35,705 nt of DNA from Euprymna scolopes (GCA_024364805.1 CM044493.1:35075031-35110735), one strand, 5' to 3'; shown: positions 21,381 to 32,625, counted from the first letter of the stretch. Notes: a model not told the origin generated them from the sequence alone. Translations and numbers: made by a program.

Positions 21381-23077
21381 CATCTTACATCTGTTTTATT
21401 TTTACAGAGCTCTTTACATAATAGATTGGTGGATTTGTTAGAAATAAAATACTTATGTGCACACATGCATATGTAGCAACTCTAGCGCAACATTTTAAAT
21501 CTGACTGTAAACATAGTGCACACACAATTTAGGGTATCGTTTGTTATATCGGCCTAATTTGAATCTGACCTTACTTGTTACATTATTGTTATATGAAGAT
21601 ATTATGAAAAATATAATCAGATATTTACACAAGTGATGAGGTTAATATAAAATCTATTTTATGAAGAATATAGACTATAAACACTTCAGGGATATTTTTA
21701 TTCATATGTCAGACAAATATGTCAATCCATGTTGCGCCTTGATTGTTCTGGTTTCTTAATTAAAAAAATATTTGAGAGTTAGGCTAGTTTGGGTTAACCT
21801 AACTAGCCGGACTGCTCGTGTTACTATAATTACATGCATATATCGTATATACTGCGTTAATAAACTATATTTACACTCTTCACGAAAAAGTATATTTTCT
21901 ACACGAGATCAAAACTTACCAATTTTAAAAAAAATGTTTTGGAATTGTTTACAACTTCGCCGGAAGTTTTTTGTAGTTGAAACTTGAAATTTGTAAAATA
22001 AAAATTTTAAACTTCATCTTTTTATTCATTTTTTTTTTTTTTTCTTAATCTAAACTTTTACTTAAATATTTCTCTTATTCTCGTTTGACATTAAAGTTTA
22101 GAAGGCTGCATTTTTGGGAGTTTTCTTTGTGAAGTTCTTCAAAAATGATTTATTTTGAATTTTTTTTCTTTTGAATAAAATCCTTTCCATTAAACATGTT
22201 TTGGAGAAGGTATAACCTCAGATTCAGTGATATAAATCTGTTCCTTTCAGATGCTAAAGTTACACTTGGTTCCAATTATCTTTTTATGAAATCAAATACA
22301 TCCAGGAAATTTCATTAAATTTCATCCAGTTTGTTATGGAACTCTTCACTTGTAACGTTTTCCATAACAAAAATCAAGTCTTTATACATGCTGGTCTTGT
22401 ACATACATTCTGCTTTTCACACAAGTAACACAAGGAGACGTTCAGTGCAAGTTTTCATATATGGTTTTATTTGAAGAGAATATACTCAGACTAGAGTAAT
22501 GTTATCGTAGCTACTTATTTTTTAAAACTTTCTAATTTGATGAATTAGTGATGCACACAGACATTTGCTGAGGTTCAGTTTTCCACATCATTGACAATGG
22601 CTTATTTGCATCCTTTCATGAAGAGACTGATGTGAAAAACCACACATTTTCTCTGCTCAAAACCGTGACTATCTTCATAGTCTTTTGTTTAGCTTGGCTT
22701 TTGCTCCCTGCCTCAACTTTACGTCCCCCATCTTTTCTTCAACTCTGAACTATTCTGTTTTACAAATCTGGGTTATCATGCACTAGGTGCAACTCCTGTT
22801 AAAATCGTAACTTAATAGCCATTGATGTAGGGTTCTTAATATGTACCGCTTGTATTTGTGGTAGTATTCACACTAGTTGAGTTAAGCAGATTATCTCCCT
22901 GCCATGCACTACTTTTCTAATCACTAGTCAATGTGGTGGTCTTGCATAAGGTCACAAGAGATAGCTAGCCATTCATGATTCCACTACCAAAAACCAACTA
23001 TTTGTGAATCAAAATCTGTTGCATTTGTCATGGAAAAGTTTCTTTGGGATTTGTTTAGGGGTAGGGGGTCCATATAT
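21381..23077 (+). other. Annexin 3' UTR and downstream sequence
   Basis: Begins with the probable 3' UTR. The remainder has several short open frames without recognisable products. 22550-23000 is of more even base composition and may be an old repeat, but I cannot name it. No further annexin exon was found. Confidence 0.6.
21443..21448 (+). promoter_or_regulatory. Candidate poly(A) signal AATAAA of the annexin gene
   Basis: First AATAAA after the stop, about 60 bases downstream, with a TG-rich stretch shortly after (21451-21475). Use of this signal would give a very short 3' UTR. Further AATAAA-like hexamers occur downstream (for example near 21994), so the true cleavage site is uncertain. 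Confidence 0.35.
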
Positions 23078-23340
23078 GTATGGCATAAGCACATCGACAC
23101 ATTAGACCACCAATGTTGAGCCTGTTCTGTATCAGATGGGTGACCATTTAGGAGTACCAGGCACTATCAGTGTTGGAAGATGCCAGCTTCTACTTGCAAG
23201 AACTGTCATCTTCCTTTCACTAAGATATATACATGCAACTGGGGGCTGATTTTTAATTTAAGGTTCTCAAGAAACTTCCTCCTTCAGAGGAAACCAGATC
23301 AACCTGCTTAGAGCTAAAGCCACTGTTTTTAGGGGTTCAG
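23078..23340 (+). repeat. 5S rRNA-derived SINE, copy 2
   Basis: Head (23078-about 23165): tatggcataagcacatcgac, then accaatgttgagcctg, cagatgggtgaccattta, ggagtaccaggcac. This is close to 5S rRNA apart from a shortened centre. Tail: ctacttgcaagaactg, cactaagatatatacatgca, actgggggctg, gaaacttcctccttcagagg, aaccagatcaacc. The same tail is found at 18955-19225 (plus) and 31275-31530 (minus). Confidence 0.7.
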
Positions 23341-23549
23341 ATCAGATTCTGGCTTTTAATAAATTGGCTATAGCACTGAAACCTTTTGCTTTGACACCCA
23401 GCAAATTGTTTTTGACAAAAGTGAGTTATGTTACAGTCCTAGTAGTAGGGCTAATAGTACTTTCCATTCTTCAACTCGGACATAAACCTATTTAGAAAGT
23501 AAGGGTGTAGCCTCCAGTGTCAGTAACTATAGTGATTACGATGAAACAT

Positions 23550-23852
23550 GACCTGATGTCTTCTATTATCTTAAGACAATGGATACTCCCTGTAAGGGTA
23601 GCTGCACGAGTAATTATGGAGCAAGGGTTGCGCAATCACTAACCACATTTCTCCTGAATCAAGAGTGCTTGAATCCAGTGGCAAGAAGTCCAAAACGACT
23701 GGAAACAATGCAGAGACAAGCGGAGAGCACATATAGCATACATCACCTGGAATTTCCAAATGGTCACCCACTTTTTTTTGTATTGACTAGGCTCAACGTT
23801 GCTTAACTTTGATCTAACAGGAACCAGTGTGTCAACGTAATTATACCATACA
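23550..23852 (-). repeat. 5S rRNA-derived repeat with a different tail, copy 3
   Basis: On the minus strand, head 23852-23736 reads tatggtataattacg, cactggttcctgttagatca, aagttaagcaacgttgagcc, tagtcaatac, gtgggtgaccatttggaa, attccaggtg, an almost full-length match to 5S rRNA with an A8 insertion. The following sequence (23735-23550) does not match the tail of the other copies, so it is a second subfamily, a chimeric copy or a 5S pseudogene. Confidence 0.65.
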
Positions 23853-24427
23853 CTGAAACTACATAAACAATGGTTGTAAATTGTGGATTATTAAATATTA
23901 GTAGTCATTATATTGGATGGTTTGAGATCGTTAAAAATACTTTTACCTCCAGTTTTAATTTCCCACTTTTAGTATTTATCAATTTCATTTTAACTCTAAT
24001 AGAATTTCAATTTGGATGTGGATAGTTTGTTCTTCAAATATTTTAAATATACATTTTATGAGAGAAGAATTTAGATGAATTGAATATTCTGAAAGTTTTA
24101 GGTAAAGGTTCTTATAATTTTGTTAAACAATTTAAAAACAAATAAAACTTTATTTCTGAAACCATCATTGTGGTTTGTCCATTCTTTAAAGTTGAAATCT
24201 GTTAGTGTATTTTCAAAACCCACCAATTATGCTTGCTCATGAAAAGAACAGATTTTGCATTTAACTGTATGTGAGGTCATTTAAATACCTTTTTCCTGCA
24301 AACACGATTTTGAGTAACATCAAATATGATGTCATGCTAAATCTATTCTTTTCAATTGCAAATACAATAGATAAAAGTATACTTGGTCCTAAAATTGCAT
24401 GATTTTTTTTTATTTTTTTTTATTTTT

Positions 24428-24476
<49 letters not shown>

Positions 24477-24865
24477 CAACCAAGGAAGATATACTGCCAA
24501 AATAAAGATTATCTTATCTATATAACTTGTGCTGGGATTGATTATAGATTTGGTAAAGTTTGATCCTATCATTTTGTGCCCTTTAAAAAAAAATTGTGCA
24601 TTTTAAAAAGCCTCCTGCTCAGATTTAATTGGGACGGCTGCAACAGCAAACATGTAACTATGAAGGCTATAAATATAAGTTTGAAAATGGTTTTTGGTCC
24701 CTGGGTTCTAATATACCAATAAAAGCACATTGGAAAGATCTTCTTTAATTGAAGACACCAGATATAGAGAAGAAACAAACAAGCAAGTTACAGTTTAAAT
24801 ATCTTTCTCTACTTATACAGGGTGACTCCCCCCCCCAAAAAAAAACAAAAACAAAAGCTAAATGG
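23853..24865. other. Intergenic, nothing recognised
   Basis: AT-rich sequence with the T-rich tract at 24403-24476. The open frames next to the gap exist only because the unknown bases are translated as X. Confidence 0.6.
24403..24476. repeat. Long T-rich tract
   Basis: T run broken only by a few A in the first third, then about 46 T without interruption. Confidence 0.95.
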
Positions 24866-25180
24866 NNNNNNNNNNNNNNNNNNNNNNNNNNNNNNNNNNN
24901 NNNNNNNNNNNNNNNNNNNNNNNNNNNNNNNNNNNNNNNNNNNNNNNNNNNNNNNNNNNNNNNNNNNNNNNNNNNNNNNNNNNNNNNNNNNNNNNNNNNN
25001 NNNNNNNNNNNNNNNNNNNNNNNNNNNNNNNNNNNNNNNNNNNNNNNNNNNNNNNNNNNNNNNNNNNNNNNNNNNNNNNNNNNNNNNNNNNNNNNNNNNN
25101 NNNNNNNNNNNNNNNNNNNNNNNNNNNNNNNNNNNNNNNNNNNNNNNNNNNNNNNNNNNNNNNNNNNNNNNNNNNNNNNN
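24866..25180. other. Assembly gap (315 N)
   Basis: 315 unknown bases, preceded by a C8 run and A-rich sequence and followed at once by T30 (25181-25210). The gap very likely comes from low-complexity sequence that could not be assembled; its true length may differ. Confidence 0.98.
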
Positions 25181-25215
<35 letters not shown>

Positions 25216-25812
25216 CACACCTTAAATAGGTTTCATAGTGGAATACCTCCGATAAGTATCAAAAATCGATAATTGAAAATTTTTATATGAGAGTCGATGC
25301 TTATCAGGCAATTCCTTTTAATTAAACATATGCATAAATGGAGCATAAAATAAATGTCTAAATATAGTACAAAAACATTCTGCCAAAAAATACCTTATGC
25401 TACAGTATGTAGTATTGTTAAAGAAAAGAAAAAAAAAAGACTAACCTTGAATTTCACAAGGAAACAGATAAAGAAAACTGTTCTTTGAAGCCAATATATG
25501 TATATATTATGTTTGCAAAGTTTGAGATGGGAATTTATAATAAAATCTCATGTCCTCTCAGCAGCTCGTAAATAAGGAAATGGATCCATAGGTAAATGCA
25601 ATACAACGTTAAGTGAAAACGCCATCTTTACTGTCCTTTCTATGAATGTCCAGCAATCTGCCCTACAAAATTTCCAAACTATATTGCTAATCCTTTCCAA
25701 TGAAGATACATGTAACAATTAAATCTGAAAATGTAATTTAAAATGAAAATACTTCTTGCATCTGATCATTGTCAAAACTGAATTCCAAGAACTCTACCAA
25801 TAATGCTGTAAA
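25181..25812. other. Intergenic after the gap, nothing recognised
   Basis: Starts with T30, then AT-rich unique-looking sequence. No gene or repeat could be supported. Confidence 0.6.
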
Positions 25813-25813
25813 A

Positions 25814-25861
<48 letters not shown>
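25813..25861. repeat. Compound microsatellite (CT)n(AT)n
   Basis: About six CT units then about eighteen AT units, directly followed by tagcaggcc, the distal end of the SINE-like unit whose head is at 26184-26260. Confidence 0.95.
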
Positions 25862-25863
<2 letters not shown>

Positions 25864-26260
25864 CAGGCCACTCGGCATTGCCTGGCCATAAATAGAGCTA
25901 TGACAACAAAATATTCTTTTCATCGTTTTTATTCTCGAATATGCATCCGACACAGTTACAATTAATCAACCGAGAACATCACTCTATATAGAAGCATGTA
26001 AAATATACACGGATACACACTCGAGAGTCAAATAAATGAAAAGAATATGCTGTTGTCATAAGCTTAGTCATAAAATATTTTTAAATATTTTAATTTATGC
26101 AGATTTTGCATCGGAGCCAATACTGTATTAATTATATTGTATCCAATACATATTAATGATTTCAAAAGTTTACACAAATGACTTGGATGCCATCAGCTAG
26201 AATCGAAACAAAACATAGCTCTCTAGCTTTAGTCTTTACTGCTTGAGCTATCAGATAAGA
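25861..26260 (-). repeat. tRNA-derived SINE with recognisable head
   Basis: On the minus strand, 26260-26184 has an A-box-like TAGCTCAAGCAGTAA and, about 30 bases on, a B-box GTTTCGATTCTAGCTG, with tRNA-like spacing and total head length near 72-76. The body continues toward 25861, where tagcaggcc abuts the microsatellite. This is the best preserved of the family also seen at 11-178, 258-441 and 14970-15195. Confidence 0.6.
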
Positions 26261-27623
26261 ATTTTAGATTTAACTGACTTTAATATAGAAATGTATGTTT
26301 TTTGCATGCATACAAGAGCACTCCAAATAAACTTATGCCAATTTTCTTTTTTCAATTTTGACCTCTTAGTAGCTATTTTTACCAGCTAAAGGCCAAATCG
26401 AATTTGTTCCACAGATGAAAATATCAAGTCTGTAGTCTGGAGTTTGGTAGAGACTGTTCTTCAGAAAGATATCACATATGTTAGTTTTACAGCATCATTT
26501 ATTGATAGTGTTCCTAGAATTATGGTCAACGATGATCTGACATGTGCAATACATGTATTTGTGTTACATATACACATGAAAGTCTAAAAAGTGCATTCTG
26601 TTATTTGGTAACTGCTGGTCTATAAGTTATATTTTGGTCAGTTTGGAATTTGGCAGTTTGATCTGGTTATTTTCTTTACTCTTTAACTGGCATACCTGGC
26701 AAATACCTGTTCATACATGCTACTTTATTCTAGTGTCACTACTTTTAGTAGTACAACCTATGTATCACAGTGGCACATAAGTCTACACTTCCTTGGTTGA
26801 TAGGTAAGCAATTTGATTATTTAGAATAGATGAAATGATTTTTGTAGACAATATTTTTTCTTTTAGTAAATTTGTTAATGCTAAATTCTTCTGCTTTTTT
26901 TTTATCTTCGGTTTTCTTGGAAACAAAACCAACTTTTCTGCATGGAAAAACTTTGAATGTCTATAGCCTACTAACCATATTTTAATTTGCTCCACTTTTT
27001 CTGCTCTCAAACTAAATTCTTTAGATTCTAAAATATTCTCTTTGTGTGCTAAGAAAGCAGAACATGAGTATTGTACCAATTGTGTATGAACTATCAGCAG
27101 CAGTTACTGCATCATGCTCCTCCTACATATCTTATCCAATTAAGAGATGCCAGTGATATTTTAAACTTTTTGTCCAGACAAAACCGTAAATAAAAAATAA
27201 TTCAGGTTAAATATGTAGAAAATATAAATTATAATTAGCATCTAATTATTGCAATGACAAATAGTAAGTGCAGTATTAAAGCAATTTTCATTTCAGAATC
27301 CAATTAAAAATTGGAGGCAAATATGACAGTTAGTTACAAACACCATAAGTTTTTATTGTCAGTTAACTTGTTTTATTCATATTTCACCCAACATACTAAA
27401 TTATAACTTGTTTAGATTTTAGTTAAAATTTCATTTCTGTGACGTTGTGTTCACATTGCTTCATAGTTTTGTTAAGGGGAAAGCCAAATATGAAAATCTG
27501 TACAAAAATATTTTGGTGCCAGTAAAATTATATAAGTCAATTGTGAGAGGTAATTCCTTTTGTTGGCCTTGTGTATGAGGTTAAGAGTAATTGTCACTTT
27601 AAAGGTAGTTCTTATGGGTGAGG

Positions 27624-27680
<57 letters not shown>

Positions 27681-29319
27681 GAGAGAATTAAGTTGTTTGC
27701 TTGTGTGACTGTAGATTTGCTTTGGTTACCTCTTGTTGCTGAAGAAAGTTTTAGTTTTTGTGCTTCACTAAGAGGAATTGAGACTGTTTTGCAGGGCTAA
27801 ATATTGTAAATTGTTTTCTATATTGCAGTGGCATATATTTTCTGCACTTCTGATTAACTGAAAGATGTTTTATATTAAGATTCTTGTCTAATCTAATAGT
27901 TATTTTTTGTTTTGTTTTAATATTCACTTGCTTGTGCTTATTGAAACAAGAATTAAGCTTATGCAAATCCAAGATAGATTTTTTTTCTAATAATTAGAAA
28001 AAAAAAATCCAAGATGAATTTTATATCAGTTGATTCCTAAGTCTTATGAAAAAAAAGCATCCCAGAATGTTTAAGTAATGAATATCCAACTCAACCAACC
28101 TAAATAACTATATATTATTCAATCTCTGAAACTATTATGTAATAATTTAAGTAACTACATTTCTCACAATGAACATAAAATGTGAAACGTACTCCATCAA
28201 ATGTCATTCACTAAAAACTTGTGTAAATTCAATTTTTTGTTATACAATGTTATGGTCGGGTTTTAATGTGAAAAATTTAACTCCCTTAAAAAAAAAAAGT
28301 GGGGTTGACAAATGACTTGTTTGGCAGTTTCTCACAAATCATAGTGCCTCAGGTGACAGAAAATAAATTCATCTCCCTCCAAAAAGAGATAATTTCTGGA
28401 AGAATGACTTCTTGAAAACATGTACTGCATTTTGATACTAACTGGATAATGTTTCATTATTCATTAATGGTTTGATTTGTTGGTTCACAGTAACAAGGCC
28501 AAAATCAACCATTAATATCTATGCATTGTGCAACCCAAAACATTAGTTTTTAGTCACTAAATTTTTTTTTCCTTTTAATTCATAAAACAAATTTTTTTAG
28601 TTAAATTTGGTTACTTTGTGCATCATATTCTTATATTAAGATGATCCAACAAGGAGTTAATCTTATTTTTACTACTTTCTTAGTTTTATTTTATTTTTTG
28701 CATGGATTTTCAGTGAATGTTGTGCGCTGTGTATCTTTCTTTTGCATTTCTTGAATAACGTTTTGCCATTAAACAAAAAATTTCTAAAATGGCAAAATTT
28801 AAACTCTTTATAAATTAACCATTTTATGAAAATTAAAACTAAAAGCTAAAAATGAATTTCATCTTATTGGAATATTCCTGCTTTTGGTAAGTTGCCTTTG
28901 CAGTGACCTTTTTTGTCTGTCTTCTGACCTTTTACAAAAATGATCAAATCTGACAATTAAAAACAAAACTATCCAACATTGTATTTCTCCTCGTTCATTT
29001 TTTTCTTTTTCTTTTCTCTCCCCCCCCCTCTTTTGCTCCTCCTTCCCTTCATTGGTTCTTTTCTTTATATTGAGCGTAAAACAGTGGTTACCAGTATGGA
29101 CTCTGTATTGACATGTTTGTATTCTGTCAAGGTTATAGCTTCACTTTCACTAATGCCCTTAGAAAAGGTATGAACCCATTTATCCTCTCTCCCCCATGTA
29201 TGACTGAAATAATTAGGTAGACTAAACTTAAAGTGTAAGAAAAAAAAATTTAAGATCATGCCATTCTTATCAGCCTTATTGAAAAAGTATTGTTAATAGC
29301 AACAAAATTGAATTTTTTA
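26261..29319. other. Intergenic, no gene supported
   Basis: AT-rich. It holds the T48 tract at 27630-27677 and a pyrimidine-rich stretch (about 28990-29060) followed by a small open frame (29098-29173). The minus-strand frame at 26783-27079, rich in K, I and L, is not recognised and is judged chance. Confidence 0.6.
27630..27677. repeat. Poly-T tract
   Basis: 48 T in a row. Confidence 0.95.
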
Positions 29320-29830
29320 GATGAGGATTGATAATTTGTATTTTGATTATGCAGACTACTGTTCTCATTTTAGATGTTATTCTTACAATTAGATCTAGGT
29401 AACTTCAGATCTTTAGGTGTATCTCGTTGAACTCTGGCAATCTGCACAGAATTTCACACCTTTTTATTTAATCTTTGGGCAAGGAGATATAGCCTGTTCG
29501 GTTGGGTAGAAAACTTAAATAATTTGCAGTTGTATTTTTTTTCTTTTTTTTGTATCACTAGTATTGAGCATTGAATCTTCAAACTTTAGAAGAATGTCAC
29601 TTAGAACAGACTTTTACTTAGTAGCCATAGTATAATGAACTACTAAGAATACATTTGTGAATCACTTAAGACTTTTACTTATTCATGGCTGAATGAAAGT
29701 GTGCAACTCCTGTGGATTAAAAAAACTGTTTTGTTCAAAATTCAGCACAGATTCTCGAGTTCAACAAGCTACACCTGAAGGTCAGAAGTTACATTAGTGA
29801 GAACAGTAGTCAGAATAATACCCAGAAATT
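29320..29830. mobile_element. Foldback MITE-like element, copy 3, with internal insertion
   Basis: Left arm agatgaggattgataatttg ... agactactgttctcatttta ... gtaacttcagatctttaggt ... gaactctgg; right arm gttcaacaagctacacctga ... gttacattagtgagaacagt. The centre (cctgttcggttgggtagaaa) matches copy 2. About 160 bases of unrelated sequence near 29540-29700 make it longer than copies 1 and 2. Confidence 0.55.
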
Positions 29831-30999
29831 GTTTTCTGACAGTTGCTAATCTTCAATTAAATGTAGATGTAACAGAGCACTGACACAACTACCGAACTGT
29901 GTGCGAGATGACAGCATGCTAAGGAAAAGACTAAAAAGCGAGTATATTAGAAAGGATGATCATGTTCAGCACGTTCAAAACTATATTCAAGAGGACAAAG
30001 GTCACAAAAGGAGCATGATCACGGTTTATTCAGAAAAGTATCCAGAAATGTCCTTACAAAAGAGTTGAGTTATTACTTGTACTTGTACTATGTTCCTTGC
30101 AACGTAAACTGCATACAACGTGTGGGTCCCGTGTGTAACGTTACATTCCTATGATTCTGCATAGGATGACTTTTTTGACTGGCTTGATTCTGTTGGTGTT
30201 AGTTTTCTTGATCCTTGAAAGTACAGGAGGGACTGAAGGTTTCCAACATCTATAAATGAAAGTGGTGCTATGGAATCGACAGGATTCAAACTTGAAACTT
30301 CCAGATCATCAGTCTGTGTTTTTATCCACTTCACCACTGCTGTCTCCCAACGTTCAATTGACAAGAAATCACTAAAGATAATTCACTTTTCTGTTTTTCT
30401 TTTCCAAACACATTTTTTCCCTTTTATCGTCTATTTTCATGTGGGAAATTTAATCTTTGTCTGGACGTATACGATGCAATCACACTTCCATCTAAATCAT
30501 ATTTGAAAAGATAATTTTTAATTGGAAGGTTCAATTCACGTGTAAGTTGGCTATAAAGAATCACTTTAAAGTTGATATTTATCAAAGATTTTCTCCTTTT
30601 TTTTTTTTTCTATTAAGTTTTTAATTTTTGGACAAATCAAATCTTTGGATTATGTATCAATTAAACAGGGTTTTCAAGTTATTTTTTGAATAACTTTTTT
30701 TTTTTTTACATGGCGTTCACCACTTATCAAGGTCCAATGGCCACTTGAGGATAAGGGTTATTGTGTGTACAGTAATCAATGGGATAGTGTAGCAATAGTA
30801 TTGGAGAATTGATAAGGTGTCATTACTTAGGGGGAACGGTTCATCAGGAATTTGTGTTGGACTTGAAGACATCCAGGTTGAAGTCGGGAGGAAATTTTAG
30901 TTTTTCCTGTTTCACATAAAATGACTAAAATTCCCAAGTCGAGCAGTTATTTGTTAATGATATGCAGAGTCTTTTCGTTTTCACATTCCATGAAGTAGA
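29831..30999. other. Intergenic with one SINE head
   Basis: Apart from the tRNA-like head at 30264-30349 and its probable body toward 30150, no gene is visible. 29870-30140 is more GC-balanced than its surroundings and is not recognised. Confidence 0.55.
30150..30349 (-). repeat. tRNA-derived SINE (second type)
   Basis: On the minus strand, 30349-30264 reads gggagacagcagtggtgaag, then tggataaa, gactgatgatctggaag, then the B-box-like gtttgaatcctgtcgattcc. Spacing resembles a tRNA with a short variable arm. The head differs from the 26184-26260 family, so it is a separate SINE. An open frame over it on the minus strand (30149-30364) is incidental. Confidence 0.55.
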
Positions 31000-31057
31000 T
31001 CTCTGGGTCAAAATCTATCCATGTAACACTTACCATTGGCTAGTTTTTGACCTTGAA

Positions 31058-31099
<42 letters not shown>

Positions 31100-31148
31100 C
31101 CTCACATCAAATGGCTTCATGTCTTGTCTGGAGCGATTTCCATAAAAG
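31000..31148 (+). repeat. Dispersed repeat with internal (TA)n, copy 1
   Basis: Blocks ctgggtcaaaatctatcc, ttggctagttttt, then (TA)n at 31059-31096, then cttgtctggagcgatttcca, taaaag. The same blocks, in the same order, flank a poly-T tract at 35451-35617. Confidence 0.6.
31059..31096. repeat. (TA)n microsatellite
   Basis: About nineteen TA units inside the repeat 31000-31148. Confidence 0.95.
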
Positions 31149-31274
31149 AATATATTCTTGTAACCAATCTCTTATAATACAGTTGATTTTATTTTATTTT
31201 TTAATCCCGACATACTGGGTTCCCTGGTTAATGTCTTTGTCAGTGTTCATATTTGTTGCCATCTTTTATGTCAG

Positions 31275-31530
31275 CACAGCAGCATTCACTCTAGGTGGGT
31301 TGAACTAGCTTTCACTGAAGGAGGAAGTATGACTGGAACATGAATTTAACAAGCAGTCCCCAATCGCATGTATATCCTAGTGAAGGGAGATGTTAAGTGC
31401 AAGGAAATTTCTGTCCTACATGTAGTGACTGATTTCCAAATGGTCATCCATTTGGTACTGACCAGGCTCAATGTTGCTTAACTTCAGTGATCTAATGAGA
31501 ACCGATGTATTAGCGTGATTATTGCCATCT
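31275..31530 (-). repeat. 5S rRNA-derived SINE, copy 4
   Basis: Minus-strand head 31530-31422: gatggcaataatcacgctaa, tacatcggttctcattagat, cactgaagttaagcaacatt, gagcctggtcagtac, atggatgaccatttgg. This is the clearest 5S rRNA match in the window. The tail (31421-about 31275) has cactaggatatacatgcgat, tggggactg and cttcctccttcagtgaaa, the same as copies 1 and 2. Confidence 0.7.
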
Positions 31531-32337
31531 TTTGCCAGACTGAGAATAATTCAAGTCGTTTCAGACATGTTAATCAAGAAACATATTTACGGAAGATGGT
31601 TTATTTTGCCGAATTCATCTTAAGACTGTAAAGCAACAAAGTGGTGAGGGAGGGGGGAGGCAAGGATAAATGGAGATACTTAGAATTGCTTTGATAAATG
31701 AATTTTAGGATATCTCAAAATACGTCTGGTCACTCTGATTTCTCAATTCAAATTTACAGAACCTCCCATGTCTGATATTATTTTGCTAAGCTTAGTTTCC
31801 ATGCTGGGCAGATTGCTCCAAAATATTAACTGTCTGAACCCTGTTGATCCTTTTCTATAAGTTATTTGCTTATAATGTGACTCGTGTTAATCCCCACTGC
31901 CCAGGAACATAATTCAACCAAATAAACAGACTTATGCAAGACATTTAACAGTAAACTTACATCGGCAATTCCTGAACTTATTTATTCAGAAAGGTAGGAG
32001 TGTTGTGCATCTTATACGTCCCTTGAAACTTTGTTTCAGCTTGCTTAATTTTTTTTTTCTTTCTAATATTTCTTTTGATTTCATTATTTAAACAACCTTG
32101 TGTGCCATTTGTTTCTGTAATTTGTTCAAGCCAACGTGAACACAAACACCTTTGGTATGTAGGTGTTTTTTCATTTTATTTTTTTAAATTGTATTCTTGT
32201 AAATATGAGTAACCCCCCCCCCCGCCTTTTGAAATTTTTATTTTTCTTTCCCCAGATTTCCAAATTATAGTGATAAAATGGCGCTTTCTAATTTTGTTTT
32301 ATCTGTAGAAATTAATATCACTAGCTTTTGAGTGATA
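31531..32337. other. Intergenic, nothing recognised
   Basis: AT-rich sequence with a C11 run at about 32212-32222. No gene or named repeat could be supported. Confidence 0.6.
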
Positions 32338-32345
32338 CTGTAGCT

Positions 32346-32617
32346 TAGGGATTCTCAATCAGGAGGAAAATCCATGTTTCGCAGCGGTTGGGGTAGCACC
32401 ACAGATTAGCATACACAAACTAGATCCAGGGCCATAAAAGTGTACATTACTCATTGCTACTAAAAATTCATATTGGATTTTCTGTTCGTTATTATTAGTA
32501 ATATTAAATGCTATTATGTCAGTATTAGTTATTGTTAGCTTGAATGGACATTTGGAATAACTTTTAATTAATTTTTAAGTAGAGAAATATAAAAAAAAAA
32601 AAAATTGAAAACAACTG
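32346..32617. mobile_element. Non-autonomous hAT-like DNA transposon (272 bp)
   Basis: Left end tagggattctcaa and right end ttgaaaacaactg (reverse complement cagttgttttcaa) are imperfect terminal inverted repeats of the common hAT type (consensus CAGTGGTTCTCAA). They are flanked by an 8-bp target duplication with one mismatch: ctgtagct at 32338-32345 and ctgtagtt at 32618-32625. Eight-base duplications are the hallmark of hAT elements. There is no transposase coding sequence, so it is a MITE. Confidence 0.65.
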
Positions 32618-32625
32618 CTGTAGTT

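Noticed and set aside
23550-23852. Functional 5S rRNA gene
   Set aside because: It carries an A8 insertion and many substitutions and lacks a clean T4 end; it is a 5S-derived repeat.
24745-25229. Several long open frames across the N run
   Set aside because: They exist only because unknown bases are translated as X.
26184-26260. Functional tRNA gene
   Set aside because: A and B boxes are visible, but the head is diverged and continues into a SINE body; the pairing of the stems is poor.
26783-27079. 98-codon minus-strand frame
   Set aside because: Low-complexity K/I/L-rich translation of AT-rich DNA, no recognisable domain.
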